NCBI GenBank assembly: GCA_016281495.1
Contig: JAEEIU010000041.1
Location: 1 to 59,986, forward strand
DNA length: 59,986 nt
Direction of reading: 5' to 3'
DNA from: Treponema sp.
GTDB lineage: Bacteria; Spirochaetota; Spirochaetia; Treponematales; Treponemataceae
In this document: one piece after another, positions 15,663 through 24,838 of the stretch
Layout: each line of letters opens with the position of its first letter
Numbering within the stretch: position 1 is the stretch's first letter
Notes under the pieces: generated by a model
The model's input: the letters and a program-made list of their open reading frames with translations, nothing else
The model's database searches: none
What the model was told of the DNA's origin: nothing
Translations under genes and position numbers: made by a program

Positions 15663-17017
15663 TGACTTTACCAGAGATTACAAAACTTTCAGCCCGTAAC
15701 CTGACAAGAAGCAAGAGACGCAGTGTTATTCTGGGCATAGCGATAGCATTCGGTTTCTTTATCGTAACCACAATCGACGGACTTGTAGGCGGTGCGGTTG
15801 ACAATCTGGAGGACATGATTACCCAGTTGGTTGGCGGTACTGTTGCCGTAACAGGTTATGAAAAGCCCGCTGATTATAATGACCCGAAAAGTACAAAGGA
15901 CAAGGTAATAAACATTATCCGTGACCATGACTTCCTTCAGGAAATGACGGACAGTGTGGGCATAGATTACAAGTATACCTCACGTTACACAAGGACTTCG
16001 GGACAGCTGATATTTAACGGCAAAAAGGCGCTTGCAAGTGTCTATGGACGCGATTTTGTGAACGACAGGGATTTTCTTGATTCGTTCCAGATTAAGGAAG
16101 GCGATTTGTCAAACCTTTCTGATCCAAAGGCCCTGATCATCGGCGAGGGTGCCGCACGTACCCTTAAGGTGGAAGTAGGAGATGAGGTTCTTCTTACTGC
16201 CAGCACGATTTATGATCAGGTTGAGGTAGGGGAGTTTAAGATTGCCCTCATAATCAAGGATACAAACTTCGTCAGCGGCTTGATTACATATGCGGACATT
16301 GAGGCCGTAAACGAACTGATTGGAATTCCGCACGGTGGATTCAACTTCTATGCAATCTACCTCAAGAACAACAACCAGCAGACAAAGGCGGCACTTGATC
16401 TTGAAAAGGCGATTAGGGATGCCGGTGTTCCCGTTACAGACCTTAAGGATGCCCGCAAGAACAATCCGAATAACCCGGAGAATGCAATTGTAAAGCAGCT
16501 TACAGGCAAGGAATTCCAGTGGGACGGCGTAAAGTATGCTGTAGAAGGCCTTGACGACGGTGTTCCACAGCTCAAGACCGTAATGTTCTATGTGAACCTG
16601 GTTTCAACCATAATCCTGATTGTAATCCTTTTGATTACCATGGTCGGAATCTCCAACACATACCGCATGGTCCTGTATGAGCGCATCCGTGAAATCGGTA
16701 CTATGAGGGCTCTGGGTATGACAAGAAAGGACACCAAGCGTTCGTTCAGGATGGAGGCCGTGATTTTGAGCCTTACAAGCGGTGTGGTGGGACTGATCCT
16801 TTCTATCATCGTAATGGTTCTTCTTGGATTCATCAATATTGAAAACGAGTCTGTTCAGATGTTCCTTAAGGCGGGACACATGACCTTCTCTCTTTCTCCT
16901 GTTTCCATCATACTGCAGTATCTCCTGATGATGCTGCTTACCATGCTTGCTGTAAACGGAACTGCAAAGAGGGCGGCCAGAATGAGTCCTGCTCAGGCAC
17001 TCAGGACGGTCAAATAG
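15662..17017 (+). CDS. ABC transporter permease, FtsX/LolE/MacB family
   Basis: 451 residues with the same layout as the preceding permease: N-terminal helix (SVILGIAIAFGFFIVTTIDG), periplasmic domain, three C-terminal helices, and the coupling motif REIGTMRALGMTRKDTKRSF. It shares one base with the upstream gene (the A of its ATG is the last base of the upstream stop codon). With the ATPase and the other permease it forms a LolCDE-like complex (two different permeases plus an ATPase). The downstream LolA-like gene supports a role in moving lipoproteins or lipids from the inner membrane. Macrolide-export type transporters share the fold and cannot be excluded. Confidence 0.92.
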   Translation: MTLPEITKLSARNLTRSKRRSVILGIAIAFGFFIVTTIDGLVGGAVDNLEDMITQLVGGTVAVTGYEKPADYNDPKSTKDKVINIIRDHDFLQEMTDSVGIDYKYTSRYTRTSGQLIFNGKKALASVYGRDFVNDRDFLDSFQIKEGDLSNLSDPKALIIGEGAARTLKVEVGDEVLLTASTIYDQVEVGEFKIALIIKDTNFVSGLITYADIEAVNELIGIPHGGFNFYAIYLKNNNQQTKAALDLEKAIRDAGVPVTDLKDARKNNPNNPENAIVKQLTGKEFQWDGVKYAVEGLDDGVPQLKTVMFYVNLVSTIILIVILLITMVGISNTYRMVLYERIREIGTMRALGMTRKDTKRSFRMEAVILSLTSGVVGLILSIIVMVLLGFINIENESVQMFLKAGHMTFSLSPVSIILQYLLMMLLTMLAVNGTAKRAARMSPAQALRTVK

Positions 17018-17115
17018 TGTAGGGGTGCTGTTACATTTATTCAGCTTGTTTGTTGAATATATAAAGGCTGTTGAATGTAACGGCACGATTCATTTTTTTC
17101 AGAGGAGTAATGTTT

Positions 17116-17892
17116 ATGAAAAGGACATTCAAATTTATTTCTTCTATTATTGCTGCAGCTGTTCTTTGTGTTTCTGCAGGATTTGCACAGGTAAGTTCAT
17201 CTGTTGCGGAACAGGCATATAAACTGATGGAATCAACTGACGACGTGCTTGCATATCACGGTGACTATTCAGCCACGATTACACTGCAGATTCAAAAGCC
17301 GGGCAAACCGGACAAGACCCTTAAATATAAGATTTACGAGCGCACCGACAAGGACCTCATGACCATCGTTCAGCTTTTCCCGGAGGCGGACAAGGGCGTG
17401 GGATACCTTCGCGACGGTGACAACATCTGGTCATATGATCCTATCAGCCGCAAGTTCACCCACTCTTCACTCAAGGATGCATTGGGAGACTCTGACGTTA
17501 ATATTGACGACGTAAACCAGAGCGACACTCACTGGAGGGACAACTATACCGTAACAGGATTCAAGGAAGAAGTTCTTGGAAAGTATCCGGTATATGTCGT
17601 AACCCTTACGGCAAAGACTTCAAAACCGACATACAACAAGTCAGTGTACTATATCAGAAAGGATGTTCCCCTTACATTAAAGGAAGAGGACTTCTCTGGC
17701 AGCGGTAGGCTCATGCGCACTATTCTCCTGCCAAAGTATACAAAGGTTCCTGCAGGTTATGTTCCAACCCAGATTATCCTTAAGGATGAACTGAATCCAG
17801 GTGAGAATACCCAGCAGAACATCTCGGACCTTACCTTTGATGCCCTGCCAAACAAAATCTTTACAAAGGCATATCTTGAAGGATTGAACTAA
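17116..17892 (+). CDS. LolA-like outer membrane lipoprotein-sorting family protein
   Basis: 258 residues from ATG 17116, which has AGAGGAG eight bases upstream; a longer frame from 17071 lacks a site. A signal peptide (about residues 1-25, ending SAGFAQ) exports it. The mature part matches the LolA-like family often annotated 'outer membrane lipoprotein-sorting protein': YSATITLQIQKPGKPDKTLKYKIY, then GVGYLRDGDNIWSYDPISRKF, DSDVNIDD and YPVYVVTLTAK. The fold is a half beta-barrel that carries a lipid or acyl chain through the periplasm. Position immediately after the permeases suggests it accepts the cargo. Function inferred from family and context. Confidence 0.85.
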   Translation: MKRTFKFISSIIAAAVLCVSAGFAQVSSSVAEQAYKLMESTDDVLAYHGDYSATITLQIQKPGKPDKTLKYKIYERTDKDLMTIVQLFPEADKGVGYLRDGDNIWSYDPISRKFTHSSLKDALGDSDVNIDDVNQSDTHWRDNYTVTGFKEEVLGKYPVYVVTLTAKTSKPTYNKSVYYIRKDVPLTLKEEDFSGSGRLMRTILLPKYTKVPAGYVPTQIILKDELNPGENTQQNISDLTFDALPNKIFTKAYLEGLN

Positions 17893-17905
17893 AAGGATAG
17901 AATTG

Positions 17906-19378
17906 ATGAAAAAAACGGTTAAATTACTGGCCGCTTCTCTCCTGCTCTCATGCACCATGCTGTGGGGGCAGGTTTCTGATTTTTCAGATGAAGCACTTTT
18001 TGGAAGCGACGACGACTTCTTCTTTGATGATGGAATTGAAGAGCTTAAGACCCCGTCCAATGGGGAGGGACTTACCGCAAGCCACGGTGAGCTTTTTGAA
18101 AACGGTACAGTCAAAATCGGAGGTTCCTTTGATTTGGGGCTGGACACATACACCACGCTTTACCGCAAGGACGACGGAAAGAATCTGGGCGAAAACATAA
18201 GGGACACAAGGTTTGCACCAAAGGCCAACGCACAGCTGACTATTGACGCAAGGCCTACACAAACACTCCGCATGTACACCAAATTCGGCATAAATTATCC
18301 GTATAAGTCTTCCGTAGCATTGCACGGCTTGGAGTCCATTGCAGGCTTAAACCCTAGTGATCCTTCTTTTTTTGCACAAATTCAGGCTTCTTTGGCCAAT
18401 GCTGATGTTAGTATTGCGGACTGGTTTTATGTAAAGGAGCTTTTTTCGGATTTCTCTGTTGCAGATAGGGCATTTTTCCGCTTTGGGCTTCATACAGTTT
18501 CATGGGGAACGGGACTGTTCTTTAGTCCTGTGTCCGACATGATAAACACGTCTTCGATTGACCCGGAGAACACGGACGTCCAGGTAAACGGAAGCCTTAA
18601 CCTGCGTACCCAGATTACTTTCCCTGGCTCTCAGAACTGCCTGTGGCTCTATGTGGTACCGCATTCAACCATGAACAAAACTTCTATTGATGATCCTGGA
18701 CTTCAGCCCTCAGAGTTCCTTACTGATAATCAGTTCCCGTATGAATTCCGTAAGACTGCATTTGCGGCAAAGGCAGACTTTGTTGTAGGTGGCTGGGAAT
18801 TGGGAGCCGGAGCCTTGTATAAGCTTCACAATGCACCGCAGATCATGGCAACTGCATCCGGAAGCATAATCAACAATAAGGTCGGTGTGTTTGGAGAGGC
18901 TGTCCTGCGCTACGGAAGCAACATGGAGTGGGAGGCCGATGACTCATGGTCAGACAAAACCCTGATCTTCCAGGGAACTGTGGGTGCCATGTACATGTGG
19001 AAGGACCCGGAGATCATGTTCATGGGTCAGTACTACTTTGACAGCAACAAGGACGACAATGAATATGCAACCTACGGAAACAGTCTTGCGGGAACAGTGC
19101 AGTTCAACAAGATAGGGGAAACGGATCTGACAGCATCGCTTTTCGGTCTTTTCTATTTTGGAAAGTCTGTTCCTGATGATTTATTGGGAGCTTTGACCTT
19201 GTGGCAGTCCGGTGTGAATTTCCAGCCGTATCAGGGAATTCTTGCCGCTTCGATGACATGGAGCCCGTTTGACAACTTCAGCTGCAGCTTTGGCCCTTAC
19301 ATAACATGGTTTGCACTGTCTAAGTCACCGGAAGTAGCCATAAAGCTTTCATGCAAGCTTGGCGGAGGAAAGTTCTAG
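17906..19378 (+). CDS. Probable outer-membrane beta-barrel protein of the same operon
   Basis: 490 residues from ATG 17906 (a TTG three bases upstream is also in frame). Signal peptide with LLSCTMLWGQ at about residues 13-22; the Cys is not in a good lipobox, so cleavage after Gly-Gln is more likely. An acidic mature N-terminus (FGSDDDFFFDDGIEE) leads into alternating amphipathic strands and Gly/Tyr-rich turns, as in DUF-type spirochaete outer-membrane barrels; the protein ends in a strand with hydrophobic alternation. No named family. It lies 13 bases after the LolA-like gene and closes the operon before a strong terminator, so it may be the outer-membrane partner or receiver. Confidence 0.75.
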   Translation: MKKTVKLLAASLLLSCTMLWGQVSDFSDEALFGSDDDFFFDDGIEELKTPSNGEGLTASHGELFENGTVKIGGSFDLGLDTYTTLYRKDDGKNLGENIRDTRFAPKANAQLTIDARPTQTLRMYTKFGINYPYKSSVALHGLESIAGLNPSDPSFFAQIQASLANADVSIADWFYVKELFSDFSVADRAFFRFGLHTVSWGTGLFFSPVSDMINTSSIDPENTDVQVNGSLNLRTQITFPGSQNCLWLYVVPHSTMNKTSIDDPGLQPSEFLTDNQFPYEFRKTAFAAKADFVVGGWELGAGALYKLHNAPQIMATASGSIINNKVGVFGEAVLRYGSNMEWEADDSWSDKTLIFQGTVGAMYMWKDPEIMFMGQYYFDSNKDDNEYATYGNSLAGTVQFNKIGETDLTASLFGLFYFGKSVPDDLLGALTLWQSGVNFQPYQGILAASMTWSPFDNFSCSFGPYITWFALSKSPEVAIKLSCKLGGGKF

Positions 19379-19403
19379 CTTTAGCTTCCTTTTGCCATAA
19401 TAT

Positions 19404-19440
19404 TGCCACATGAATCTTGTGTTCGTGTGGCATTTTTTTT
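19404..19440 (+). terminator. Rho-independent terminator of the ABC/LolA-like operon
   Basis: TGCCACATGAA (19404-19414) pairs with TTCGTGTGGCA (19422-19432) around a 7-base loop, followed by eight T. It ends the transcript that began near 13.15 kb. Confidence 0.88.
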
Positions 19441-19465
19441 CAACTAAAATTCAATGACTGGGGAC

Positions 19466-19495
19466 TTTACAAAACTCGAAAATGTGCAATAATAT
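19466..19495 (+). promoter_or_regulatory. Promoter of the hemolysin III family gene
   Basis: TTTACA (19466-19471), 18 bp, TAATAT (19490-19495). The leader then carries GGAGG before ATG 19524. Confidence 0.5.
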
Positions 19496-19523
19496 AGAGA
19501 TGAATTAAACGGAGGAATTATTA

Positions 19524-20393
19524 ATGGCCGATATTTCAGCTCGCATTACCCGAAAGTCTCTGGCTGCAAAGAAAAAAGCCGCCATAAAAACATTAAAAGC
19601 ACAAAATAAAGAAAAAATCCGTGAGGTAAAGATTCAGTACGCATCCAACCCTGATCGTCTTCAGGCCCTGGAAGTTGAAAAGGAACAGAAAAAGAACCTT
19701 CGCATTCAAAAAAGAAATGCACGTCTGGCATATAACTCAAGGCTTCCGCGCCGTTATACACTGGGAGAGGATCTGTTCAACTCCATCAGCCACGGTATTG
19801 GTGCAGGCCTTAGTGTTGCCGCAATAGTCCTCCTTGTTCTGCGTGCGGTATTCCATGCCCCTGCCGGTGAAACCTCCGTTTATGTTACAGCTTTTTCCAT
19901 TTTCGGTTCAACCCTTTTCATAGGCTACATGATGTCCACCCTCTACCATGCGATTACACCACATGGGGCACGACGGGTTTTCTCCATAATAGACCACATT
20001 TGCATTTACCTTTTGATAGGTGGAACATATACTCCATTTGTCCTTACAAGAATCAACGGTGGAAAGGCCCTGGTCATTTTTGTTGCCGTCTGGAGCGTGG
20101 TTCTGGTCCTGAGCATACTTTATGCGGTTTTCGGGGCAAGGCTCAGGGGATTCTCCCTTTTGACCTATTGTATAATGGGCTGGCTCATAATCACGGTGTT
20201 CAGCCTGTATCCTGTGGATGAACCGCTTAATGCCGTAAGCAAGATTTTCCTGGTTGTGGGAGGCATCTGCTATACGGTTGGAGGGGTCTTCTACGTAATG
20301 CGCAGTTACCGCTGGACCCATAGTGTATTCCATGTCTTTGCGCTGGCAGGAAGTATCCTTCATTTCTTCAGCGTGTATTTCATGATTGGCTAA
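19524..20393 (+). CDS. Hemolysin III (TrhA/YqfA, PAQR-like) family membrane protein with basic N-terminal extension
   Basis: 289 residues. From about residue 80 the protein is a seven-helix hemolysin III family member: GEDLFNSISHGIGAGLS, MMSTLYHAITPHGARRVFSIIDHICIYLLIGGTYTPF, and the final HSVFHVFALAGSILHFFSVYF. The conserved His residues and the Ser/Asp partners of the metal site are present. Bacterial members are linked to membrane-lipid homeostasis; 'hemolysin' is historical. The first 75 or so residues are an added, highly basic helical region (many Lys/Arg, KKKAAIKTLKAQNKEKIREVK), probably cytoplasmic and absent from most relatives. GGAGG precedes the ATG. Confidence 0.9.
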   Translation: MADISARITRKSLAAKKKAAIKTLKAQNKEKIREVKIQYASNPDRLQALEVEKEQKKNLRIQKRNARLAYNSRLPRRYTLGEDLFNSISHGIGAGLSVAAIVLLVLRAVFHAPAGETSVYVTAFSIFGSTLFIGYMMSTLYHAITPHGARRVFSIIDHICIYLLIGGTYTPFVLTRINGGKALVIFVAVWSVVLVLSILYAVFGARLRGFSLLTYCIMGWLIITVFSLYPVDEPLNAVSKIFLVVGGICYTVGGVFYVMRSYRWTHSVFHVFALAGSILHFFSVYFMIG

Positions 20394-20477
20394 ATAAGTG
20401 TTGTTTTTTACCGCTTTTCATGGTATCCTATACAGATAGGGGGAAGAAAATAGATGCTCGTTCTTTCACGAGGTAAT

Positions 20478-21458
20478 ATGAAAAAAGAATCTTCATTTAA
20501 ACAAGGATTAAAGGTTATTCCGCTTTATATCGTAACTGTGGTAATCGGTACGGTTGTTTGTGCCGTCGCTTACTCACTGTATTCTCTTTGTACCCATATG
20601 GTGGCCGGTGCCCAGGTTCAGATTTTCAACTTGAAGTATTTTCTGGACGGGGTGTTCATGTTCTCTCCGGCTATCCTGATTTTGAGCGGGGTTTTGACAT
20701 GTGCCTATCTTATCAGGCATCCCCCGACGTCAGCGTTTCCTACGATAATGTACATGATCATCTATGCTGTGTTCTGGATTATCCTCATGCCGCTGAACTT
20801 TAAGTTTGCAGACTCATTCAAGATTGGACAACCGGAGCCTGTTGAATCCCAGGTCAAGCTTTCGGACGGTTTTTTCCGTGAGACATCCAAAGAGAATGTC
20901 TTTTATTACACCAATGTGTCGGAAAAGAACGTTGTGGACGGTGTGTGCATCTCTCCTGATGACAGCCAGACGGTATATTCGTTTACGGACCTTCAGCTTC
21001 CTGCCGCAACTGATTTCTCTGATCCGCTGATCAAGAAGACCGTACAGATGCCGGATATCCTTCAGACCCTGAGCAAATACTTCAACACATTCATAACAAT
21101 CGCACGGACATCATGCACTCAGGGAACTTTTGCATGGCTGTGCTTTGCCTCCATCGGACTTGCATTGCTTTCTGTTGTCGGACTAAGGCAACTTTCAAAG
21201 TGGAGGATAATCAATCTGATTCTTGTGGTAAGTGTAACCGTCGGAATCCTTGCGCTGAACATCATTGGTTATACAAAGTCGTTCATGGATCCGCTCAAGG
21301 CAAAGATTGACGGAATTGTTCCACAGCTGAATAATCCGCTTATTGTTTTGTTGAATGTCTTGATCTGCATAATCTGCCTGTGCATCGGTATAATCGTTGC
21401 TGCCAAACGCAACCGTCAGATGGCCCTGGAAGATGAGTTATACGGAGTGAAACAATGA
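20478..21458 (+). CDS. Membrane protein of unknown function, paired with the next gene
   Basis: 326 residues from ATG 20478 (MKKESSFKQG), with ACGAGG just upstream. An alternative ATG at 20454 has AGGGGG before it, but the apparent promoter (TTTACC 20407, TATACA 20429) would start transcription within that site, so I prefer the later start. Helices at about residues 15-37, 55-75, 85-105, 220-240, 250-270 and 290-310, with a periplasmic domain of roughly 110 residues in the middle. No family recognised. Its TGA overlaps the next ATG by four bases (ATGA), which points to a two-protein complex. Confidence 0.8.
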   Translation: MKKESSFKQGLKVIPLYIVTVVIGTVVCAVAYSLYSLCTHMVAGAQVQIFNLKYFLDGVFMFSPAILILSGVLTCAYLIRHPPTSAFPTIMYMIIYAVFWIILMPLNFKFADSFKIGQPEPVESQVKLSDGFFRETSKENVFYYTNVSEKNVVDGVCISPDDSQTVYSFTDLQLPAATDFSDPLIKKTVQMPDILQTLSKYFNTFITIARTSCTQGTFAWLCFASIGLALLSVVGLRQLSKWRIINLILVVSVTVGILALNIIGYTKSFMDPLKAKIDGIVPQLNNPLIVLLNVLICIICLCIGIIVAAKRNRQMALEDELYGVKQ

Positions 21459-23386
21459 AAAAAACGTTATCCATCATTTTGATATATGCCGCTTTGATCT
21501 TCGCAACCTGTCTGATTGTTACATTTGTCTACAGGCCAATGCCGGAGCTTATTCCTTCCACTAAGAACGCATACCGTTTCTTCAGGGGACTCAACTGGTT
21601 CCTGACACTTCTTCCTTCAATTCTGTTAAGCGGTTTTGCAATAGCGTGTTCGGTCATATGGAGGGGACAGGGACAGTTCATTTCAAAAAGGTTCTCCGAG
21701 GGAATGTTAAAGCGCTTTGGTTTTGTCGTTCCCTTTTCCCTTGTGATGGTTTTTGTCCTTTCGCTGAACTATGAGTTGATTCATCCGGCCGTTAATGATC
21801 ATTACCATGAGCTTGAGACAGCCGTTATGGATTTAAGGTCAAACAAGGCCACCGCAAGAAACCTGCTTAGTGCCGGACAGCCGGAGATTGCATATCAGTA
21901 TGCGTTAAGGGCAACACAGATTGCAGAGGATGATGAGGAAGCAAAACAGCTTTTGCTTGAGGTAAAGAATGCCGTTGACCTTGCACGTGACAGGGCATTG
22001 CATGAAAAGAAAAAGCTTACTGTAGACGAGATAGAGAGACCCCTTTCCACAGCGGACAAGTCATATTCGGTGCAGGAACTTCTGCAGAAATCACAGGCTG
22101 CCATGGATGAAAAGGATTATTTCCAGGCTCACTACTGGGCATCCCTTGCCGTACAGGCATGCAAGGAAACCGACACCAACCTGAACATTGCAAAAGCCGC
22201 CGCCGCCGAGGCATGGGAAAAACTCAAGAATCCCGTAGACTTTAAGAATCAGGAAGCATACGAGTATTACATGAGGAAGATGGGTGCTTACCAGGCATTG
22301 CAGTCCGGAACGACAAGCGAAAACCTTTCTGCCTATTATGCGTTCAAGACTCTCAGCATGAACGGACATGCGGACGATCCTGACATCATCCGTTATCTGG
22401 CCCTTGCCCAGGAAGCCGTGGAAAGCGAATACTTCTTTATTGACGAGACAGACAACCTTACCAAGCTGGAGAACAACAAGAACATCTATTTCTCTATAGA
22501 AAACAAGTCAAACGGAACCAAGGACATAATCTACATAAAGGGTTCATGGGACACAAAGAGCGACGGATATTCAGTCTGTTATCTTGACGGACTTACAATC
22601 GTTACTTTCTCCAAGAGCGGAAAATTCATGCGCTCCATGTATGCCCCGATTGCAAAGGTTATATCACAGCCGGTTTCCGTGCTTGATGATGAATCAAAGA
22701 GGCTTCAGGGAATTCAGGATTCATGGAAGAACGTTCCTTACATCATGCTGCAGGCCGTTGACCGCGAGACCAAGGGTGCCATTGTGGGACCAAGGTATGA
22801 CTATGTTGAGACAGGCCTGCCGGATTACATACTTCAGGTGGAAGGTTTGATTGACCGTTCACCGCTTACAGATACGATGCAGATGGAAGAGACAGTCAAT
22901 GAACTTAGGACAATCGTTACAAGGATGATTCCGGAGACCCGCACGATGATCATTCCTATGCCTTACCGTGACTTTACTGCCGCAAATCAGGCAACAGGCG
23001 GTCCCGATGGAATGGATCTTGCCACATTGTTCATGTTCCTCAAGAAAGCCCAGGATTACGGTTTCTCTACGGAAGTGTTCAGCAGAAGTTTGCTTGGCCG
23101 TGGATTATTGCCTCTGCTTTTGCTCATGCTCTTTATCCTGTCTGCAAGTATGGGATGGAACTATAGGATTGACGACGAGACCCAGTTCAAATTCCGATGG
23201 CTGCTTTTGGTTCCGATTGCCGGTGTGGTGGCATACTTTATACTTGAGGTAATCCAATATTTCTATGATCTTCTTAACTATGTGATTGTCGGTGCGTTTG
23301 GAGGAGCGGCGTTGTGGGTGGCTCTTGCCGTCTATGTTGTGCTTTTGCTTCTTGTGTCACTGAACTTCCTTGCAAGAAGAAAATAA
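21455..23386 (+). CDS. Large membrane protein with helical-repeat periplasmic region, unknown function
   Basis: 643 residues. Three N-terminal helices (about residues 7-27, 47-68, 88-105) and three C-terminal ones (about 548-566, 579-602, 613-636) flank a soluble region of about 430 residues. Part of it (about residues 135-310) has the Ala/Leu/Tyr pattern of TPR-like helical repeats (AGQPEIAYQYALRATQIAED, MDEKDYFQAHYWASLAVQAC). The C-terminal membrane part resembles LptF/LptG-type permeases only in its topology; I see no supporting motif. Translationally coupled to the upstream membrane gene. Function unknown. Confidence 0.82.
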   Translation: MKKTLSIILIYAALIFATCLIVTFVYRPMPELIPSTKNAYRFFRGLNWFLTLLPSILLSGFAIACSVIWRGQGQFISKRFSEGMLKRFGFVVPFSLVMVFVLSLNYELIHPAVNDHYHELETAVMDLRSNKATARNLLSAGQPEIAYQYALRATQIAEDDEEAKQLLLEVKNAVDLARDRALHEKKKLTVDEIERPLSTADKSYSVQELLQKSQAAMDEKDYFQAHYWASLAVQACKETDTNLNIAKAAAAEAWEKLKNPVDFKNQEAYEYYMRKMGAYQALQSGTTSENLSAYYAFKTLSMNGHADDPDIIRYLALAQEAVESEYFFIDETDNLTKLENNKNIYFSIENKSNGTKDIIYIKGSWDTKSDGYSVCYLDGLTIVTFSKSGKFMRSMYAPIAKVISQPVSVLDDESKRLQGIQDSWKNVPYIMLQAVDRETKGAIVGPRYDYVETGLPDYILQVEGLIDRSPLTDTMQMEETVNELRTIVTRMIPETRTMIIPMPYRDFTAANQATGGPDGMDLATLFMFLKKAQDYGFSTEVFSRSLLGRGLLPLLLLMLFILSASMGWNYRIDDETQFKFRWLLLVPIAGVVAYFILEVIQYFYDLLNYVIVGAFGGAALWVALAVYVVLLLLVSLNFLARRK

Positions 23387-23392
23387 ATAATC

Positions 23393-23421
23393 TTGCTTAT
23401 AAGCGAGTAAATTGGTATAAT
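23393..23421 (+). promoter_or_regulatory. Promoter of the ychJ-like gene, with overlapping palindrome and almost no leader
   Basis: TTGCTT (23393-23398), 17 bp, TATAAT (23416-23421). The transcription start should fall near 23428, two bases before ATG 23430. The palindrome CTTGCTTATAAGCGAG (23392-23407, one mismatch) covers the -35 box and would be a natural repressor site. Confidence 0.65.
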
Positions 23422-23429
23422 GCTGAATT

Positions 23430-23945
23430 ATGAGTGAAGAAATTAAAGCTACAGATGCCTGCCCGTGTGGCAGTGGAAAAAAATATGGCGAGTGCTGTTC
23501 TCCCATTTTGACGGGAAGTGTCAAGGCAAAAACTGCTGAAGCCCTGATGCGCGCCCGCTATACCGCCTATGTCGTTCACAATATCGACTTTATCATCAAC
23601 ACATGCGAGTCCGGCGAAAAGATTGCGGAGATTGACCGCAAGGCTACCGAAGACTGGTCAAGAAAGAGCGTATGGCATGGCCTAAAGGTTTTGCACACCG
23701 AGAAGGGTCAGGAGAATGATGAGGAAGGTATTGTTGAATTTGAGGCAACATACACCCAGAAAAACATCCGCGACGTTCATCACGAGACAGCCGGTTTCAA
23801 GAAGGTAAACGGCGAATGGCTTTACAGCGAGGGCGTAATCCGTCCTACAACTGTTGTCCGCGAGACTAAAAAGGTCGGAAGGAATGAGCCCTGTCCATGT
23901 GGCAGCGGAAAAAAATACAAGCAGTGCTGTGGTAAAAACGCCTAG
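23430..23945 (+). CDS. YchJ-family protein with two SEC-C zinc motifs
   Basis: 171 residues, the usual length for the YchJ/UPF0225 family. It has a SEC-C metal-binding motif at each end: [13 protein letters not shown] at about residues 11-23 and [13 protein letters not shown] near 157-169. Between them is the YchJ core ([38 protein letters not shown]). SEC-C motifs bind zinc and occur at the end of SecA, where they touch SecB and ribosomes; the role of YchJ is not established. No ribosome binding site is present because the transcript appears leaderless. Three bases separate it from rlmB. Confidence 0.93.
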   Translation: MSEEIKATDACPCGSGKKYGECCSPILTGSVKAKTAEALMRARYTAYVVHNIDFIINTCESGEKIAEIDRKATEDWSRKSVWHGLKVLHTEKGQENDEEGIVEFEATYTQKNIRDVHHETAGFKKVNGEWLYSEGVIRPTTVVRETKKVGRNEPCPCGSGKKYKQCCGKNA

Positions 23946-23948
23946 AAT

Positions 23949-24722
23949 ATGGCAGAAAACATCTATACGGGCTTTCATGCGGTAGAGGAGCGCATAAGGG
24001 AATACAAGGAACATCCCGCAGACTCTAAGTTAACCGTTGAATACTCAAAGCCCGGTCCCCGCATTAAAAAGATTCTCGAACTTGCATCAAAGGCAAATGT
24101 TGAATGCCGCCAGGTAAGCGACAGGGACCTTGACGCAAGTGTCGCAGGCCTTCCCGAGACAGTCCGCAATCACCGTGGAATCATACTCTGTGTCTCCGGG
24201 GAAAAAGCAATTTCCCAGAATGTGGTTCAGCTTGACCAGTGGCTTTCTGCATGTCCGGAGCAGGCAACCGTCGTTATTTTGGACAGCGTAACCGATCCGC
24301 ATAATGTCGGTGCAATCATCCGTTCCTGCGACCAGTTTGGTGCATCCCTTTTGATTTTACCCGAAAGGCGTTCTGCGTCAGACGTTCAGGAAAATCAGAT
24401 CATAGCCAGGTCTTCTGCCGGTTCAAGCGCATGGGTGCCTGTTTCCGTGGTCACAAATCTGGTGCGCTCCGTTCAAATGCTCAAGGAAGCGGGCTTCTGG
24501 ATTTATGGTGCTGATGCCGGTGGAGAAAACCTTTCCAAAACTCAATTTGCCCCAAAAACATGCATCATCATGGGTAGCGAGGGCCATGGTATGTCCAGAT
24601 TGCTTTCTGAAAACTGTGATGCGATAGTTTCCATACCGACATGCGGAAAAGTGGACAGCCTTAACGTCTCTGTGGCGGCCGGTGTCCTTTTGTACGAAAG
24701 GTATAGGACAAGCCGGAATTAA
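23949..24722 (+). CDS. rlmB: 23S rRNA 2'-O-methyltransferase, TrmH/RlmB family (SPOUT)
   Basis: 257 residues. The N-terminal part (about 1-95) is the substrate-binding domain and the C-terminal part the SpoU knot domain. The three SPOUT motifs are present: SVTDPHNVGAIIRSCDQFG (motif 1, with Asn and Arg), IIMGSEGHGMSRLL (motif 2) and VSIPTCGKVDSLNVSVAAG (motif 3). RlmB methylates the ribose of a conserved G in the 23S peptidyl-transferase loop; other TrmH paralogues act on tRNA, so the exact target is not certain. It forms a two-gene unit with the ychJ-like gene. Confidence 0.9.
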   Translation: MAENIYTGFHAVEERIREYKEHPADSKLTVEYSKPGPRIKKILELASKANVECRQVSDRDLDASVAGLPETVRNHRGIILCVSGEKAISQNVVQLDQWLSACPEQATVVILDSVTDPHNVGAIIRSCDQFGASLLILPERRSASDVQENQIIARSSAGSSAWVPVSVVTNLVRSVQMLKEAGFWIYGADAGGENLSKTQFAPKTCIIMGSEGHGMSRLLSENCDAIVSIPTCGKVDSLNVSVAAGVLLYERYRTSRN

Positions 24723-24803
24723 ATCGGAACCTTTGTTTTTTTAATCCTGACGTTTTCAAGTATTTTTAAGGCGGATGTTTCTGTTCTACATGTAAAATTT
24801 TCG

Positions 24804-24832
24804 TTGACGAGAACGGGTTTTGCTGATAAAAT
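24804..24832 (+). promoter_or_regulatory. Promoter of ptsI predicting a leaderless mRNA
   Basis: TTGACG (24804-24809), a 17-bp spacer and TAAAAT (24827-24832). Seven bases after the -10 box comes 24839, the A of the ptsI ATG. There is no Shine-Dalgarno sequence. Confidence 0.65.
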
Positions 24833-24838
24833 TAAAGA

